A stretch of DNA of 64,000 nt, from NCBI RefSeq assembly GCF_904846225.1, contig NZ_CAJGZJ010000004.1, positions 124,001 to 188,000 on the forward strand, read 5' to 3'. Positions 18,218 through 27,722 of this stretch are shown piece after piece. The position numbers were made by a program, and so were the translations under genes. The stretch is from Psychrobacter immobilis. GTDB lineage: Bacteria; Pseudomonadota; Gammaproteobacteria; Pseudomonadales; Moraxellaceae. A model generated the notes under the pieces. It saw only the letters and a program-made list of their open reading frames with translations. It was not told the DNA's origin and ran no database searches. Each line of letters opens with the position of its first letter. The stretch's first letter is position 1.

Positions 18218-19393
18218 ATGCTAAAACGATTCATTTATCAAACGAGTATTCTTATGACTAAGGCAGACCAACAGACCACCACGCCAGATGTGCGTCATGA
18301 TTATGAGCACTTAGCTGGTTTGGCAAATCTGCGCTATGTGAGCGATGATGAACCGGGATATGGACGCAGACGTTGGGGCAAAGGGTTTACTTATCGAGAT
18401 GCGACTGGCAAAACGGTAAAAGACAAAGCATTGCGTAAGCGGTTTGATGCGCTAGTGATACCGCCAATGTGGTCAGAGGTTTGGATATGCCAAGATAATA
18501 AAGGACATCTGCAATCAACAGGGCGTGATGACAAAGCACGTAAACAGTACTTGTACCATCCAGAGTGGGATCGGGTCCGCGACCAAGCCAAGTTTGATGC
18601 GATGATTGGCTTTGCAGAAGCATTGCCAAATTTGCGCGCTCAAGTCGAAAAAGACTTGGAGGCAGCGCCTTTATCACGAGCCAATGTCCTCGCGGCGGTG
18701 GTCAAATTATTAGAGACGACTTTGATTCGTATCGGTAATAGTCGTTATGCTAAGTTGAATAAGAGCTATGGTTTAAGTACGCTCAGAAGCAAGCATGTCA
18801 ACGAAACGGACACAGGTTTGGCCTTTGATTTCGTTGGTAAAAGCTCAAAAGAGCATCATATTGAATTGCAAGATGAGCGTTTGATTGAAATTGTGCAAGC
18901 GTGCTCTGAGTTGCCTGGTTATCAAGTTTTTAAGTATCTCGATGAAAATGGTGACAAGCAAGCCGTCGATAGCGCTGATATTAATGATTATCTACGTGAG
19001 CATCTTTGTGCGGATAGTGGTAGCAGTGCTAAAGATTGTGTGGATAAACGTTACAGTGCCAAAGATTTTCGTACGTGGATGGCAAGCGTATTGGCTGCGA
19101 GTCATCTGTATGACGTGCTTGATACAGCAGACGGCAAAAACATACTAGCCAGTGAGCCTGAAAGCTCTGACCGCCAGCAGTTGGTCACGGATATGGTCAA
19201 GGAGGTGGCAGAAGCACTTGGTAATACCCCCGCTGTCTGCCGTTCTTCTTATATTAATCCTATCATTATTGAGCAATTCTTAGCGGGTCAGTTTTTTGAG
19301 TCTTATAAGGAAGCACATCGCGGACGTACTAAGAAGTATCAAAGCGTTGAAGAGAAGGCGTTGCTTGGATTTTTGAGCACAGTAAAAAAATAA
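18218..19393 (+). CDS. DNA topoisomerase IB (poxvirus-like)
   Basis: It relaxes supercoils through a 3'-phosphotyrosyl intermediate. The N-terminal domain includes GYGRRRWGKGFTYRDATG and DALVIPPMWSEVWICQD. The catalytic domain has RIGNSRYAKLNKSYGLSTLR (Arg and Lys), KDFRTWMASVLAA (second Arg), and the Tyr nucleophile in CRSSYINPIIIEQFL. The length, about 380-390 residues, is normal for bacterial members. The ATG at 18254 (MTKADQQ) is an equally good start; neither has a clear ribosome site. Confidence 0.93.
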   Translation: MLKRFIYQTSILMTKADQQTTTPDVRHDYEHLAGLANLRYVSDDEPGYGRRRWGKGFTYRDATGKTVKDKALRKRFDALVIPPMWSEVWICQDNKGHLQSTGRDDKARKQYLYHPEWDRVRDQAKFDAMIGFAEALPNLRAQVEKDLEAAPLSRANVLAAVVKLLETTLIRIGNSRYAKLNKSYGLSTLRSKHVNETDTGLAFDFVGKSSKEHHIELQDERLIEIVQACSELPGYQVFKYLDENGDKQAVDSADINDYLREHLCADSGSSAKDCVDKRYSAKDFRTWMASVLAASHLYDVLDTADGKNILASEPESSDRQQLVTDMVKEVAEALGNTPAVCRSSYINPIIIEQFLAGQFFESYKEAHRGRTKKYQSVEEKALLGFLSTVKK

Positions 19394-19847
19394 TAAAGCA
19401 ATGAATGACAGGATGCGTGCATAATTCGTCATCGTTTAGTATCTTAGATAGCGACTATTTTTTGCTCGATTCATTGTTGGACATATTTAGTCTAATCATT
19501 TTAATTTGATATTTTAACTTCGATGCGGCGAAAAATAATCCTGCCTTTTATTATTAATAAATAAGGAGCGGATTGCTAAAATCATCCAATACTGTGTTAA
19601 AAATCTCGCTAAGATACTGATTTGCGCAACAGATCGAATAGATAAGGCGCTGATGATGCATGAGCAGTCATATAATTATCTGGACGAGATTTATGATAAA
19701 TGATACGTTATGTATTGAAATAAATATAAAAATGCGTTACTAATAGGTCATGTTAAATACGATTGCAAAACGGCCTATAGGATGTGACCGACGTGCAATC
19801 ATAAACACCATTTTACCAGTTACCTGCTATTGCTAAAGGATTAGCTT
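19394..19847. other. Intergenic gap, 454 bp
   Basis: Separates topoisomerase IB from the acyl-CoA synthetase. A 7-bp inverted repeat GATTGCA ... TGCAATC (about 19760-19803, loop about 26 nt) lies just before the synthetase gene and could be an operator. A 43-codon open stretch ends in TGA at 19701-19703, with an ATG only for its last 16 codons; I do not call it a gene. Confidence 0.4.
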
Positions 19848-21551
19848 ATGAATACCTCCACTGATAACTCTACGATTACTGCTACAGACTGTTCAATTAC
19901 GCCAAAAAACTATACTGATTACTACAATAACTTCGATATCAATGCATTATCGACAGAAATCTTTGGCGAGCATTTGGACGATCGATTGAACGCTTATATG
20001 GCGTGTTGCGGTCGCCATGTGCGTGATGGCCGCGCGGATAATCTTGCATTAGTGCATGAAGATACGGCAGGCACTGTGACACGTATGAGCTTTGCTGAGC
20101 TAGATAAAGCAAGCGCGCAAGTCGCCAATTTACTTCAGTCTTATGGTGTAAAAGTAGGCGATCAAGTCGCCACTATGTTGCCGCGTACTCCCGAGTTATT
20201 GACGATTGTATTAGCAATTTGGCGGATTGGCGCGGTGTATCAACCGCTATTTACCGCTTTTGGTTATGATTCTATCAAATATCGCATGGACAAAGCGAAT
20301 ACCAAGGTCGTCTTTACCAATCAAGAGAATCGTGACAAGTTTGAAGACTTGGCTGAGCAGACCAAGATGGTCTTGGTGGGTAGCGAGGAGGATGCGCAAA
20401 GTTGGGGCGATGATAGCTATGTTGCAATGACAGCAGCGCAGTCACAAACGATAGAGCCCGTCATTTTAGATACCGATTCGCCATTTTTACAGATGTTTAC
20501 CTCAGGTACGGTTGGTAAAGCTAAAGGCGTCAGCGTGCCGTTAGCGGCGTTATCAGCCTTTTATTTATATATGCGCTATGCCATTGATTTACGCGAGGAC
20601 GATCATTACTGGAATATGGCCGATCCAGGCTGGGCATATGGCTTGTATTATGCGATTACGGGTCCTTTATTGTTAGGCGTTACCACTTATTTTAATGAAG
20701 CGGGTTTTGATGCTCAGAATACCCGTGACTTCATGGTACGTCACAAGATTACCAATATAGCCTCTTCACCAACGGCATTTCGCATGATGAAGTCGAGTGG
20801 CATTTTTGAAAAAGCGCATAATGATGTCAATGCCAAGTTATCGCTACGCTGTGCCAATTCAGCAGGCGAGACTTTAAATACCGAAGTGGTGAATTGGGTT
20901 GATACTTATTTAAGCTGCAAAATTTGCGATCATTATGGTCAGACAGAGACAGGCATGACGTGTTGTGCCCATCATGCGCTGGCGCATAAATCTCCCGTAG
21001 GTTCGATGGGCATGGCGCTACCTGGGCATACGCTGGTGGTATTAGATGATGATATAAATGTATTGCCTGATGGTGAGCAAGGACAGTTAGCTGTGGTGGT
21101 CAGTCAATCACCCGCGTTTTATTTCCGTGGTTATAGCTGGAATGAAAAACAAGCGTTCGTCGATGATTATTATCTGACTGGTGATGTGGTCGAGCGCCAT
21201 AGTGATGGCAGTTATTGGTTCTCAGGGCGTGACGATGACATCATTACTACCGCAGGTTATCGAGTGGGTCCGACCGATGTTGAAAATACGGTACTCGAAC
21301 ACGACGCTGTTGCAGAGTCAGCCGCCGTTGGCATCCCGGATGAGGAGCGCGGTCATACTATCAAATCTTATGTGGTGTTAAAAGACGGTATCGAAGGCAC
21401 TGAAGAAATTGCGCAACAAATCAAAGATTTGGTACGTAAGCGTCTATCGGCACATGCCTATCCGCGCGAAATTGAGTTTGTGTCTGAGCTACCAAAGACA
21501 CCAAGTGGTAAGATTCAACGGTTTTTACTGAGAAGTTTATCCGCTTCTTAA
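19848..21551 (+). CDS. AMP-forming acyl-CoA/acetyl-CoA synthetase
   Basis: ANL-superfamily enzyme that adenylates a carboxylic acid and transfers it to CoA. Motifs in order: phosphate-binding loop TSGTVGKAKG (about residue 216), DHYGQTETGM (A5), the hinge and A8 core YWFSGRDDDIITTAGYRVGP, and the C-terminal catalytic Lys in LPKTPSGKIQRFLLR. The 567 residues fit the acetyl/medium-chain synthetase groups. The acid is not decided by sequence. It is followed after 61 bp by an acyl-CoA-type SDR gene on the same strand, suggesting a small catabolic operon. Confidence 0.9.
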   Translation: MNTSTDNSTITATDCSITPKNYTDYYNNFDINALSTEIFGEHLDDRLNAYMACCGRHVRDGRADNLALVHEDTAGTVTRMSFAELDKASAQVANLLQSYGVKVGDQVATMLPRTPELLTIVLAIWRIGAVYQPLFTAFGYDSIKYRMDKANTKVVFTNQENRDKFEDLAEQTKMVLVGSEEDAQSWGDDSYVAMTAAQSQTIEPVILDTDSPFLQMFTSGTVGKAKGVSVPLAALSAFYLYMRYAIDLREDDHYWNMADPGWAYGLYYAITGPLLLGVTTYFNEAGFDAQNTRDFMVRHKITNIASSPTAFRMMKSSGIFEKAHNDVNAKLSLRCANSAGETLNTEVVNWVDTYLSCKICDHYGQTETGMTCCAHHALAHKSPVGSMGMALPGHTLVVLDDDINVLPDGEQGQLAVVVSQSPAFYFRGYSWNEKQAFVDDYYLTGDVVERHSDGSYWFSGRDDDIITTAGYRVGPTDVENTVLEHDAVAESAAVGIPDEERGHTIKSYVVLKDGIEGTEEIAQQIKDLVRKRLSAHAYPREIEFVSELPKTPSGKIQRFLLRSLSAS

Positions 21552-21612
21552 ATAAATCAAAGTATGTACCAAATAATAAAACGGACGTAAATAATAATAC
21601 CAAGGAATAGTT

Positions 21613-22392
21613 ATGCAAATTGAACAACACAGCTTTTTGGTTACTGGCGGTGCATCCGGTTTGGGCGAGGCAGTGGTTCGCGCTATTGTCGCTAAAGGCG
21701 GTAAAGTCGTCATCGCTGATCTCAATGAATCCGCTGGCAATGCCTTGGTCAACGAGTTGGGCGATAACGCACGTTTTGTCCGTTGTGATGTCACCAGTGG
21801 CGATGACGTGCAAGCGGCTGTCGCTATGGCTGAAAAAGCATTTGGCGGTCTGCAAGGTTCGATTAACTGCGCGGGTATTGTCGTCGTACAAAAGCTATTG
21901 GATCGTGAAAATAATCCCGCCGATCTTGAGTCGTTTAGTCGCGGGGTTAATATTAACTTGGTTGGCTCTTTTAATGTTGCGCGTCTTGTCGCTGCTAGTA
22001 TCGCTAAGCGAGTGGCTGCTAAACCATCAGATGAAGCCAATGTCGATCAAGGCATTATTATTAATACCGCGTCTATTGCTGCCTTTGATGGACAAGTAGC
22101 ACAAGCCAGTTACGCCTCATCAAAAGCGGGTGTGGTCGGTCTGACTTTACCGCTTGCTCGCGAGCTGGCGCGTCATGGTATTCGCGTGATGACGATTGCA
22201 CCGGGTGTTTTTGCTACTCCAATGATGCAAAGTATTCCTGAAAAGGCACGTGAGCAGCTAGAGGCGGGCGTTCCTTATCCTAAACGTTTAGGCGCACCTG
22301 ATGAATTCGCCAAACTGGTTCTTCACATTATTGATAATGCTTATTTAAATGGAGAAGTCATTCGTCTAGATGGCGCTATTCGTATGGTGTAG
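21613..22392 (+). CDS. SDR, 3-hydroxyacyl-CoA dehydrogenase type 2-like
   Basis: Classical short-chain dehydrogenase of 259 residues. The NAD site is TGGASGLGEAVVRAI, followed by the acidic residue in VVIADLNE that favours NAD over NADP. The NAG-like motif is NCAGIV. The catalytic Ser/Tyr/Lys are in NTASIAAFDG and YASSKAG. The ending APDEFAKLVLHIIDNAYLNG and VIRLDGAIRM is typical of the HSD10 type, which oxidises 3-hydroxy-(2-methyl)acyl-CoA. It is downstream of the acyl-CoA synthetase, so a shared pathway is likely. Confidence 0.88.
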   Translation: MQIEQHSFLVTGGASGLGEAVVRAIVAKGGKVVIADLNESAGNALVNELGDNARFVRCDVTSGDDVQAAVAMAEKAFGGLQGSINCAGIVVVQKLLDRENNPADLESFSRGVNINLVGSFNVARLVAASIAKRVAAKPSDEANVDQGIIINTASIAAFDGQVAQASYASSKAGVVGLTLPLARELARHGIRVMTIAPGVFATPMMQSIPEKAREQLEAGVPYPKRLGAPDEFAKLVLHIIDNAYLNGEVIRLDGAIRMV

Positions 22393-22519
22393 CGACTGCT
22401 AGACCACGTTTTTATTTTATTCATCATTTTTGCACAAAACTTGATCATCAAACAGGGCATAGTGCTTTGATATATTATGACTCATTGCTATCACGCATTG
22501 ATTATAAGGATTAAAGCCT

Positions 22520-23089
22520 ATGTCATTTTTTCGTCCAAATTCTAATAAGTACTCAAGCTGGCTCTTCATCGCGATAGGGCTTAGTTTTGCTACTATTATT
22601 AGCACGAGTACCATCGCTGCTGCTAAGAATGCCGTAGAACAAAAACAGTCTATTTCTCATGACGTCATTATCGATAAAGTCTTGGTCGATAAATCAGAGC
22701 GTCGTCTGCAGTTAATGAGCGGTGACAAAGTGATTCAATCTTATCATATTGCGCTCGGCGGTAATCCCATTGGTCATAAGCAACAAGAAGGCGATAATCG
22801 TACGCCAATAGGCAGTTATACACTCGATTATAAAAATGAAAAATCTGGATATTATCGTTCTATGCACGTCAGTTACCCCAATGCCATCGATAAAGCCAAT
22901 GCGAAATCACGAGGCGTCAGTCCAGGCGGCGCTATCATGATTCATGGACAAAAAAATGGCTTTGGTGCATTGGCAATGCTTAATCAGCAACGTGATTGGA
23001 CGGCTGGCTGTATGGCAGTGACCAATGATGAAATGGATGAAATTATGGCGGCCGTCAAGGTTGGCACACCTATTGAAATCGTTGAGTAA
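22520..23089 (+). CDS. L,D-transpeptidase-family (YkuD) protein
   Basis: It is 189 residues with an N-terminal signal or anchor (SSWLFIAIGLSFATIISTST, then IAAA). The YkuD domain spans about residues 50-188: DKVLVDKSERRLQLMSGDKV at its start, IMIHGQKNGFGAL (conserved His), and WTAGCMAVTNDEMDEI with the nucleophile Cys. The family cross-links peptidoglycan or attaches proteins to it in the periplasm. It is small, without a visible LysM or other wall-binding domain, like the YafK/ErfK-lite group. Ribosome site AAGGATTAAAG. Confidence 0.9.
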   Translation: MSFFRPNSNKYSSWLFIAIGLSFATIISTSTIAAAKNAVEQKQSISHDVIIDKVLVDKSERRLQLMSGDKVIQSYHIALGGNPIGHKQQEGDNRTPIGSYTLDYKNEKSGYYRSMHVSYPNAIDKANAKSRGVSPGGAIMIHGQKNGFGALAMLNQQRDWTAGCMAVTNDEMDEIMAAVKVGTPIEIVE

Positions 23090-23202
23090 GCGGCGTTTAT
23101 AAAGCCACTGGTAATCTTTTATATTAACTTTCTGTCCTTTCTATTTTAATATATCATTCCCATTCCTGTCTTTTGAATGCTCATATTTCTTTCGTTTATT
23201 CT

Positions 23203-23230
23203 CTTGAAATAGTTGTCTAGCGTGCCTATT
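23203..23230 (+). promoter_or_regulatory. Possible sigma-32-like promoter upstream of clpB
   Basis: CTTGAAA (23203-23209), a 15-nt spacer, then CCTATT (23225-23230) resembles the heat-shock consensus CTTGAAA / CCCCAT. It lies about 265 nt before the clpB ATG, which is far, so the call is weak. The rest of the 23090-23495 gap is AT-rich, with nothing else I can name. Confidence 0.3.
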
Positions 23231-23495
23231 AAGGGGTTATATTCAATATCATTGTTATTAGTAAGGTTTAATGTGAAAAGCATTATTCTTTACTGGCGTT
23301 AACTCGTATCAACTTGCCCTAAAAAGCCATCAACTATTATTGAATACAGTTAAATTGATATTGAAATATTACTCAACAAACCTTATATAGTTAATAACGA
23401 AAAGCTGGCGGTAATATTTAATACTTATAAAAAACCACCGCTACTAATTAACGATATAAGCTTAGTTATATAAGCAATTATAAAAGGACACAATC

Positions 23496-26093
23496 ATGAG
23501 GTTCGAAAAATTTACCCAAAAATTGCAATCAGCGATTCAAGAAGCACAAAGTCTGGCACTAGGACGTGATCATACTGGTATCGATCCGGTGCATTTGCTT
23601 GCCATACTGCTACAAGATGAATCTAACTTGTCTATCTGTCAGCAAGCGGGCGCGTCTATCCCTGCGCTAAAAAATGGCGTGGCAAAAGCGTTAGACAACC
23701 AAGCGACGATTAGTGAGCCGACAGGTGATGTCAACCTAAACCCAAACTCGGTTAAAATTTTGAACTTGGCAGATCGTCAAGCACAAAAAGAAGGCGATGA
23801 TTTTATCGCAACCGAATGGGTAATATTGGCACTCGCTGAGCAAGGCGACACCAAAAAAATATTTGAAAGTGCGGGCGTGACAGCAAGCAAATTAAAGACA
23901 GTCATTGAGCAGCTGCGCGGTGATGATACGGTAAACAATCAAAATGCAGAAGATCAGCGTGATGCGCTAAATAAATATACCATTAACCTGACTGAGCAGG
24001 CGGAACTTGGCAAGCTAGATCCTGTCATCGGCCGTGACGAAGAGATTCGCCGTACTATCCAAGTGCTATCGCGTCGTACCAAAAACAATCCAGTGCTCAT
24101 CGGTGAGCCGGGTGTGGGTAAAACCGCTATCGTTGAAGGTCTTGCACAAAAAATTATCAATGGCGATGTGCCAGAAGGTTTACGCCGTAAAGAAGTACTG
24201 TCGCTAGATTTGGGCGCACTCATTGCAGGGGCCAAATTCCGCGGTGAGTTTGAAGAGCGTCTCAAAAGCGTACTCAGCGACCTAGCCAAGCAAGAAGGCA
24301 ACGTCATCTTATTTATCGATGAGCTGCATACCATGGTTGGTGCTGGTAAATCAGAAGGGGCGATGGATGCAGGAAACATGCTAAAACCTGCATTAGCACG
24401 TGGTGAGCTGCACTGCGTCGGTGCGACGACGTTAGATGAATACCGCAAGTATATCGAAAAAGATGCGGCGCTTGAGCGTCGTTTCCAAAAAGTACTGGTT
24501 GATGAGCCAACGGTCGAAGACACCATTGCGATATTACGGGGTCTCAAAGAGCGCTACGAGTTGCATCATGGCGTTGATATTCAAGACAGTGCGATTATTG
24601 CTGCTGCGCGCATGAGCCATCGTTATATCACTGATCGCAAATTGCCGGATAAAGCGATTGATTTGATTGATGAAGCGGCCAGTCGCTTGCGCATGGAGAT
24701 GGACAGTAAGCCTGAATCATTGGGTAAACTTGATAGCCGTTTGATTCAACTAAAAATGCAGCGCGAAGTGCTCAAAAATGAAGAAGATGCTGGAGCGCAA
24801 GCAGAGCGTAGAGTGCTCGATGCTCAAATTGAAGCGCTAGAAAAAGAATATGCTGATCTCAATGAGATTTGGCAAGCAGAAAAGGCATTGGTCAAAGGCA
24901 GTCAACAGCTCAAAGACGAGCTGGACAAAACCCGTATTGCTTATGATAAAGCCAGCCGAGAAGGCGATTATGAGATCATGAGTAAGCTGCAATATGAAAC
25001 CATTCCGCAGTTAGAGCGCCGTATTCATGAGTCTGACTTGGCAGAGCAAAAAGAGCAGACAGGTGAGGGTAGTGGCATAAAACTGCTACGCAATAAAGTC
25101 ACAGATAATGAAATTGCAGAAGTAGTGGCAGCGGCGACGGGCATTCCAGTCAGTAAAATGATGCAAGGCGAACGCGACAAAATGCTCGCCATGGAAGAAA
25201 AACTGCATGAGCGCGTCATTGGACAGGATGAAGCGGTCGAAGCGGTGGCAAATGCCGTACGTCGTAGTCGTGCAGGCTTGTCTGATCCCAATCGTCCTTC
25301 AGGTTCGTTCTTATTTTTAGGACCAACGGGTGTCGGTAAAACGGAGCTTACCAAGTCATTGGCAAACTTCTTATTTGACTCTGAAGATGCGATTGTACGT
25401 ATCGATATGAGCGAATACATGGAGAAGCACAGCGTCAGTCGCTTGGTTGGCGCGCCTCCAGGTTATGTCGGTTATGAAGAAGGTGGCGCATTGACTGAGG
25501 CCGTACGTCGCAAACCGTATAGCGTGATTTTGTTTGATGAAGTCGAAAAAGCGCATCCTGATGTGTTCAATATTCTACTGCAAGTATTGGATGATGGTCG
25601 TTTGACCGACTCACAAGGTCGTGTGGTCGATTTCAAAAATACCGTTATCATTATGACCAGTAACTTGGGTTCGCATAAAATCCAAGAGATGGTTGGAGAA
25701 AGCTATGAGGACATCAAGGCTGAAGTTATGGACTCCGTTGGTCAGCATTTTCGCCCAGAGTTCGTCAACCGTATTGATGAGATTGTCGTCTTTCATCCGC
25801 TTGGTTTGTCACAGATGGCAGGCATTGCTGATATTCAGCTAGGTCGCTTGCGTCAACGTTTGCACGAGCGCGAGATGGATATCGAGCTATCAGCCGATGC
25901 TATGAATAAATTGGTCGCGGTTGGCTATGATCCTGTTTATGGGGCGCGTCCACTCAAACGTGCCATTCAGCAAGAGATCGAAAACCCATTGTCATTGAAA
26001 CTGCTGGCGGGTTATTTCGTCGCTGGCGATATCATAAAAGTAGAGGTCGGTGCGGATGATAAACTGACTTTTGATAAGCTTAGAATGAGTTGA
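23496..26093 (+). CDS. clpB: ATP-dependent disaggregase ClpB
   Basis: A Hsp100 chaperone that extracts proteins from aggregates with DnaK. It is 865 residues, close to E. coli ClpB. Domains in order: Clp N domain (two repeats, residues 1-145), NBD1 with Walker A GEPGVGKT (about 204-211) and Walker [11 protein letters not shown], coiled-coil middle domain (about 405-520), NBD2 with Walker A GPTGVGKT (about 605-612) and Walker [17 protein letters not shown], then sensor 2 [10 protein letters not shown] near the end. Ribosome site AAAGGACA. A strong terminator follows directly. Confidence 0.98.
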   Translation: MRFEKFTQKLQSAIQEAQSLALGRDHTGIDPVHLLAILLQDESNLSICQQAGASIPALKNGVAKALDNQATISEPTGDVNLNPNSVKILNLADRQAQKEGDDFIATEWVILALAEQGDTKKIFESAGVTASKLKTVIEQLRGDDTVNNQNAEDQRDALNKYTINLTEQAELGKLDPVIGRDEEIRRTIQVLSRRTKNNPVLIGEPGVGKTAIVEGLAQKIINGDVPEGLRRKEVLSLDLGALIAGAKFRGEFEERLKSVLSDLAKQEGNVILFIDELHTMVGAGKSEGAMDAGNMLKPALARGELHCVGATTLDEYRKYIEKDAALERRFQKVLVDEPTVEDTIAILRGLKERYELHHGVDIQDSAIIAAARMSHRYITDRKLPDKAIDLIDEAASRLRMEMDSKPESLGKLDSRLIQLKMQREVLKNEEDAGAQAERRVLDAQIEALEKEYADLNEIWQAEKALVKGSQQLKDELDKTRIAYDKASREGDYEIMSKLQYETIPQLERRIHESDLAEQKEQTGEGSGIKLLRNKVTDNEIAEVVAAATGIPVSKMMQGERDKMLAMEEKLHERVIGQDEAVEAVANAVRRSRAGLSDPNRPSGSFLFLGPTGVGKTELTKSLANFLFDSEDAIVRIDMSEYMEKHSVSRLVGAPPGYVGYEEGGALTEAVRRKPYSVILFDEVEKAHPDVFNILLQVLDDGRLTDSQGRVVDFKNTVIIMTSNLGSHKIQEMVGESYEDIKAEVMDSVGQHFRPEFVNRIDEIVVFHPLGLSQMAGIADIQLGRLRQRLHEREMDIELSADAMNKLVAVGYDPVYGARPLKRAIQQEIENPLSLKLLAGYFVAGDIIKVEVGADDKLTFDKLRMS

Positions 26094-26116
26094 TTTTAAT
26101 CATGATGTGTTAAATC

Positions 26117-26152
26117 AAACCCCTTATTTGCAATAGCAAGTAAGGGGTTTTT
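26117..26152 (+). terminator. clpB terminator
   Basis: The stem AAACCCCTTATTTGC / GCAAGTAAGGGGTTT with a 5-nt loop ends in T residues, 23 nt after the clpB stop. Confidence 0.9.
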
Positions 26153-26253
26153 GCTTGGTGCCCTAGTGTTATTTTACCTTTTTAACACATTTACTATGCT
26201 ATAAATAATTTAAGATTTCATAACATGACCTTAAAATGGATAGAGAGGAAAAA

Positions 26254-27498
26254 ATGACGACAATCAATATCAGCACGCCGTTAACTTTACCGATTACCCT
26301 AGCAGCATTACTGTTTAGTACTGCTGCTTGCTCCAATCAATCGGTAGTCAATACCAGTGAAGATCTCACAAAATACAAGGAAGCGAGAAGCGCTGCTACT
26401 GAGTCTTCAACCAATACTGAAAAACCCACTTTCACCACTAATTCCGTTGCTACTTTTAACGAGCCTTGGGCAATGACAGCCCTACCTAAAACCAATGATG
26501 AACCACTGAAATTCCTTATCACACAAAAAACAGGTGAGCTATTTGTGGTTGATACTGCCACTGGTGCTAAGACTATGGTAAGTGGTGTGCCAAAAGTTGC
26601 CTATGGCGGGCAGGGCGGACTTGGCGACATTATCATTGCGCCAGATTTTGCAACTTCCAATAACGTCTATATGAGCTATGTAGAAGCGGGTAAAGGAGAC
26701 GACAGTAATAAATTTGGTGCCAAGGTTATAAAAGCCAGACTGTCAGGATTAAATACGGATACGCCAAGCTTGCAAGCAATTGCGCCAATTTGGCAACAGA
26801 CACCAAAAGTGGAAGGACAAGGTCATTATAGCCACCGTTTGCTCTTCTCACCTGATGGACAGTATCTGTATATCAGCTCAGGTGAACGTCAGAAAAAAGA
26901 ACCAGCGCAAGACATGAGCGTGAATATGGGTAAAATTATCAGACTAAATCCTGATGGCTCGGTGCCAAAAGACAATCCGTTTGCCAATGACAAAAACGAT
27001 ATTCGCTCACAGTTTTGGACAACAGGCAATCGTAATGTACTGGGTATGGCGATAGATGATAGTGGTAGATTTTGGGCAAATGAGATGGGCCCACAGGGAG
27101 GCGATGAGTTTAATCTAATCGAAAAAGGCAAGAATTATGGCTGGCCGATGGTCTCTAACGGGCGCGATTATTCAGGTCTCGATATTCCTGACCATGATAC
27201 TCGTCCTGAATTGGAAGCGCCCAAAATCACATGGACACCGGTTATATCGCCTTCATCGATGAGCATATATTCTACGGGTACGCATAGCGATTTTCCAGCG
27301 TGGCAGGACAATTTATTGATCAGTGGTCTATCATCGAAAGCGCTTATTGTGGTGAGTGTCGCTGATGATAATACTGCTTCTGAGCGTTATCGCTATGATA
27401 TGGGCGAACGTGTTCGTAGTGTATCGGCAGTGGATGGTGAGGTATGGGCGTTAGAGGATGGCAGCGCTGGTAAATTATTGCAATTGCAGCCTAAATAA
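26254..27498 (+). CDS. PQQ-dependent aldose sugar dehydrogenase-like protein, exported
   Basis: Soluble glucose dehydrogenase/YliI-type six-bladed beta-propeller. Visible motifs: FNEPWAMTALP near the start of blade 1, RLLFSPDGQYLYISSGER, RNVLGMAIDDSGRFWANEMG, PQGGDEFNLIEKGKNYGWP and the C-terminal RVRSVSAVDGEVWALEDG. The N-terminus is a signal peptide ending TAACSN, which could be a weak lipobox. I chose the ATG at 26254 because GAGAGG lies 5 nt upstream; an earlier ATG (26236) lacks a site. It oxidises sugars in the periplasm with PQQ, if the cell has PQQ. A terminator follows. Confidence 0.85.
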   Translation: MTTINISTPLTLPITLAALLFSTAACSNQSVVNTSEDLTKYKEARSAATESSTNTEKPTFTTNSVATFNEPWAMTALPKTNDEPLKFLITQKTGELFVVDTATGAKTMVSGVPKVAYGGQGGLGDIIIAPDFATSNNVYMSYVEAGKGDDSNKFGAKVIKARLSGLNTDTPSLQAIAPIWQQTPKVEGQGHYSHRLLFSPDGQYLYISSGERQKKEPAQDMSVNMGKIIRLNPDGSVPKDNPFANDKNDIRSQFWTTGNRNVLGMAIDDSGRFWANEMGPQGGDEFNLIEKGKNYGWPMVSNGRDYSGLDIPDHDTRPELEAPKITWTPVISPSSMSIYSTGTHSDFPAWQDNLLISGLSSKALIVVSVADDNTASERYRYDMGERVRSVSAVDGEVWALEDGSAGKLLQLQPK

Positions 27499-27552
27499 TA
27501 GGCCGATTTGTTAAATAATTTAGGGCATGTCATAAGTATATAAATTGACAGT

Positions 27553-27590
27553 CACACGCTGGGTTTCTATGGCAAATCCAGCGTGTTTTA
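27553..27590 (+). terminator. Terminator after the sugar dehydrogenase gene
   Basis: The stem ACACGCTGG / CCAGCGTGT is followed by TTTTATCATTTTT, about 55 nt after the stop codon. Confidence 0.85.
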
Positions 27591-27722
27591 TCATTTTTGT
27601 ACTCTAAAATATAGAATTTATTAAAGTAGATAAAGTGTTTCTACGGCGCTTTATTTTGTAATTAATTGATAATTAAACGTTATTTTGTTAAGGTGGCCTC
27701 CCTTGCATTAAGAGATGAGCAC

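Noticed and set aside
19653..19703. 16-codon open frame with a possible AAGG site
   Set aside because: Too short to support without conservation or expression data.
21421..22040. Two long minus-strand frames across the synthetase/SDR junction
   Set aside because: They overlap both well-supported plus-strand genes, and the products have no domain pattern.
23954..24547. 197-codon open frame antisense to clpB
   Set aside because: Low-complexity Ser/Pro/Arg product typical of antisense shadows of a strongly conserved gene.
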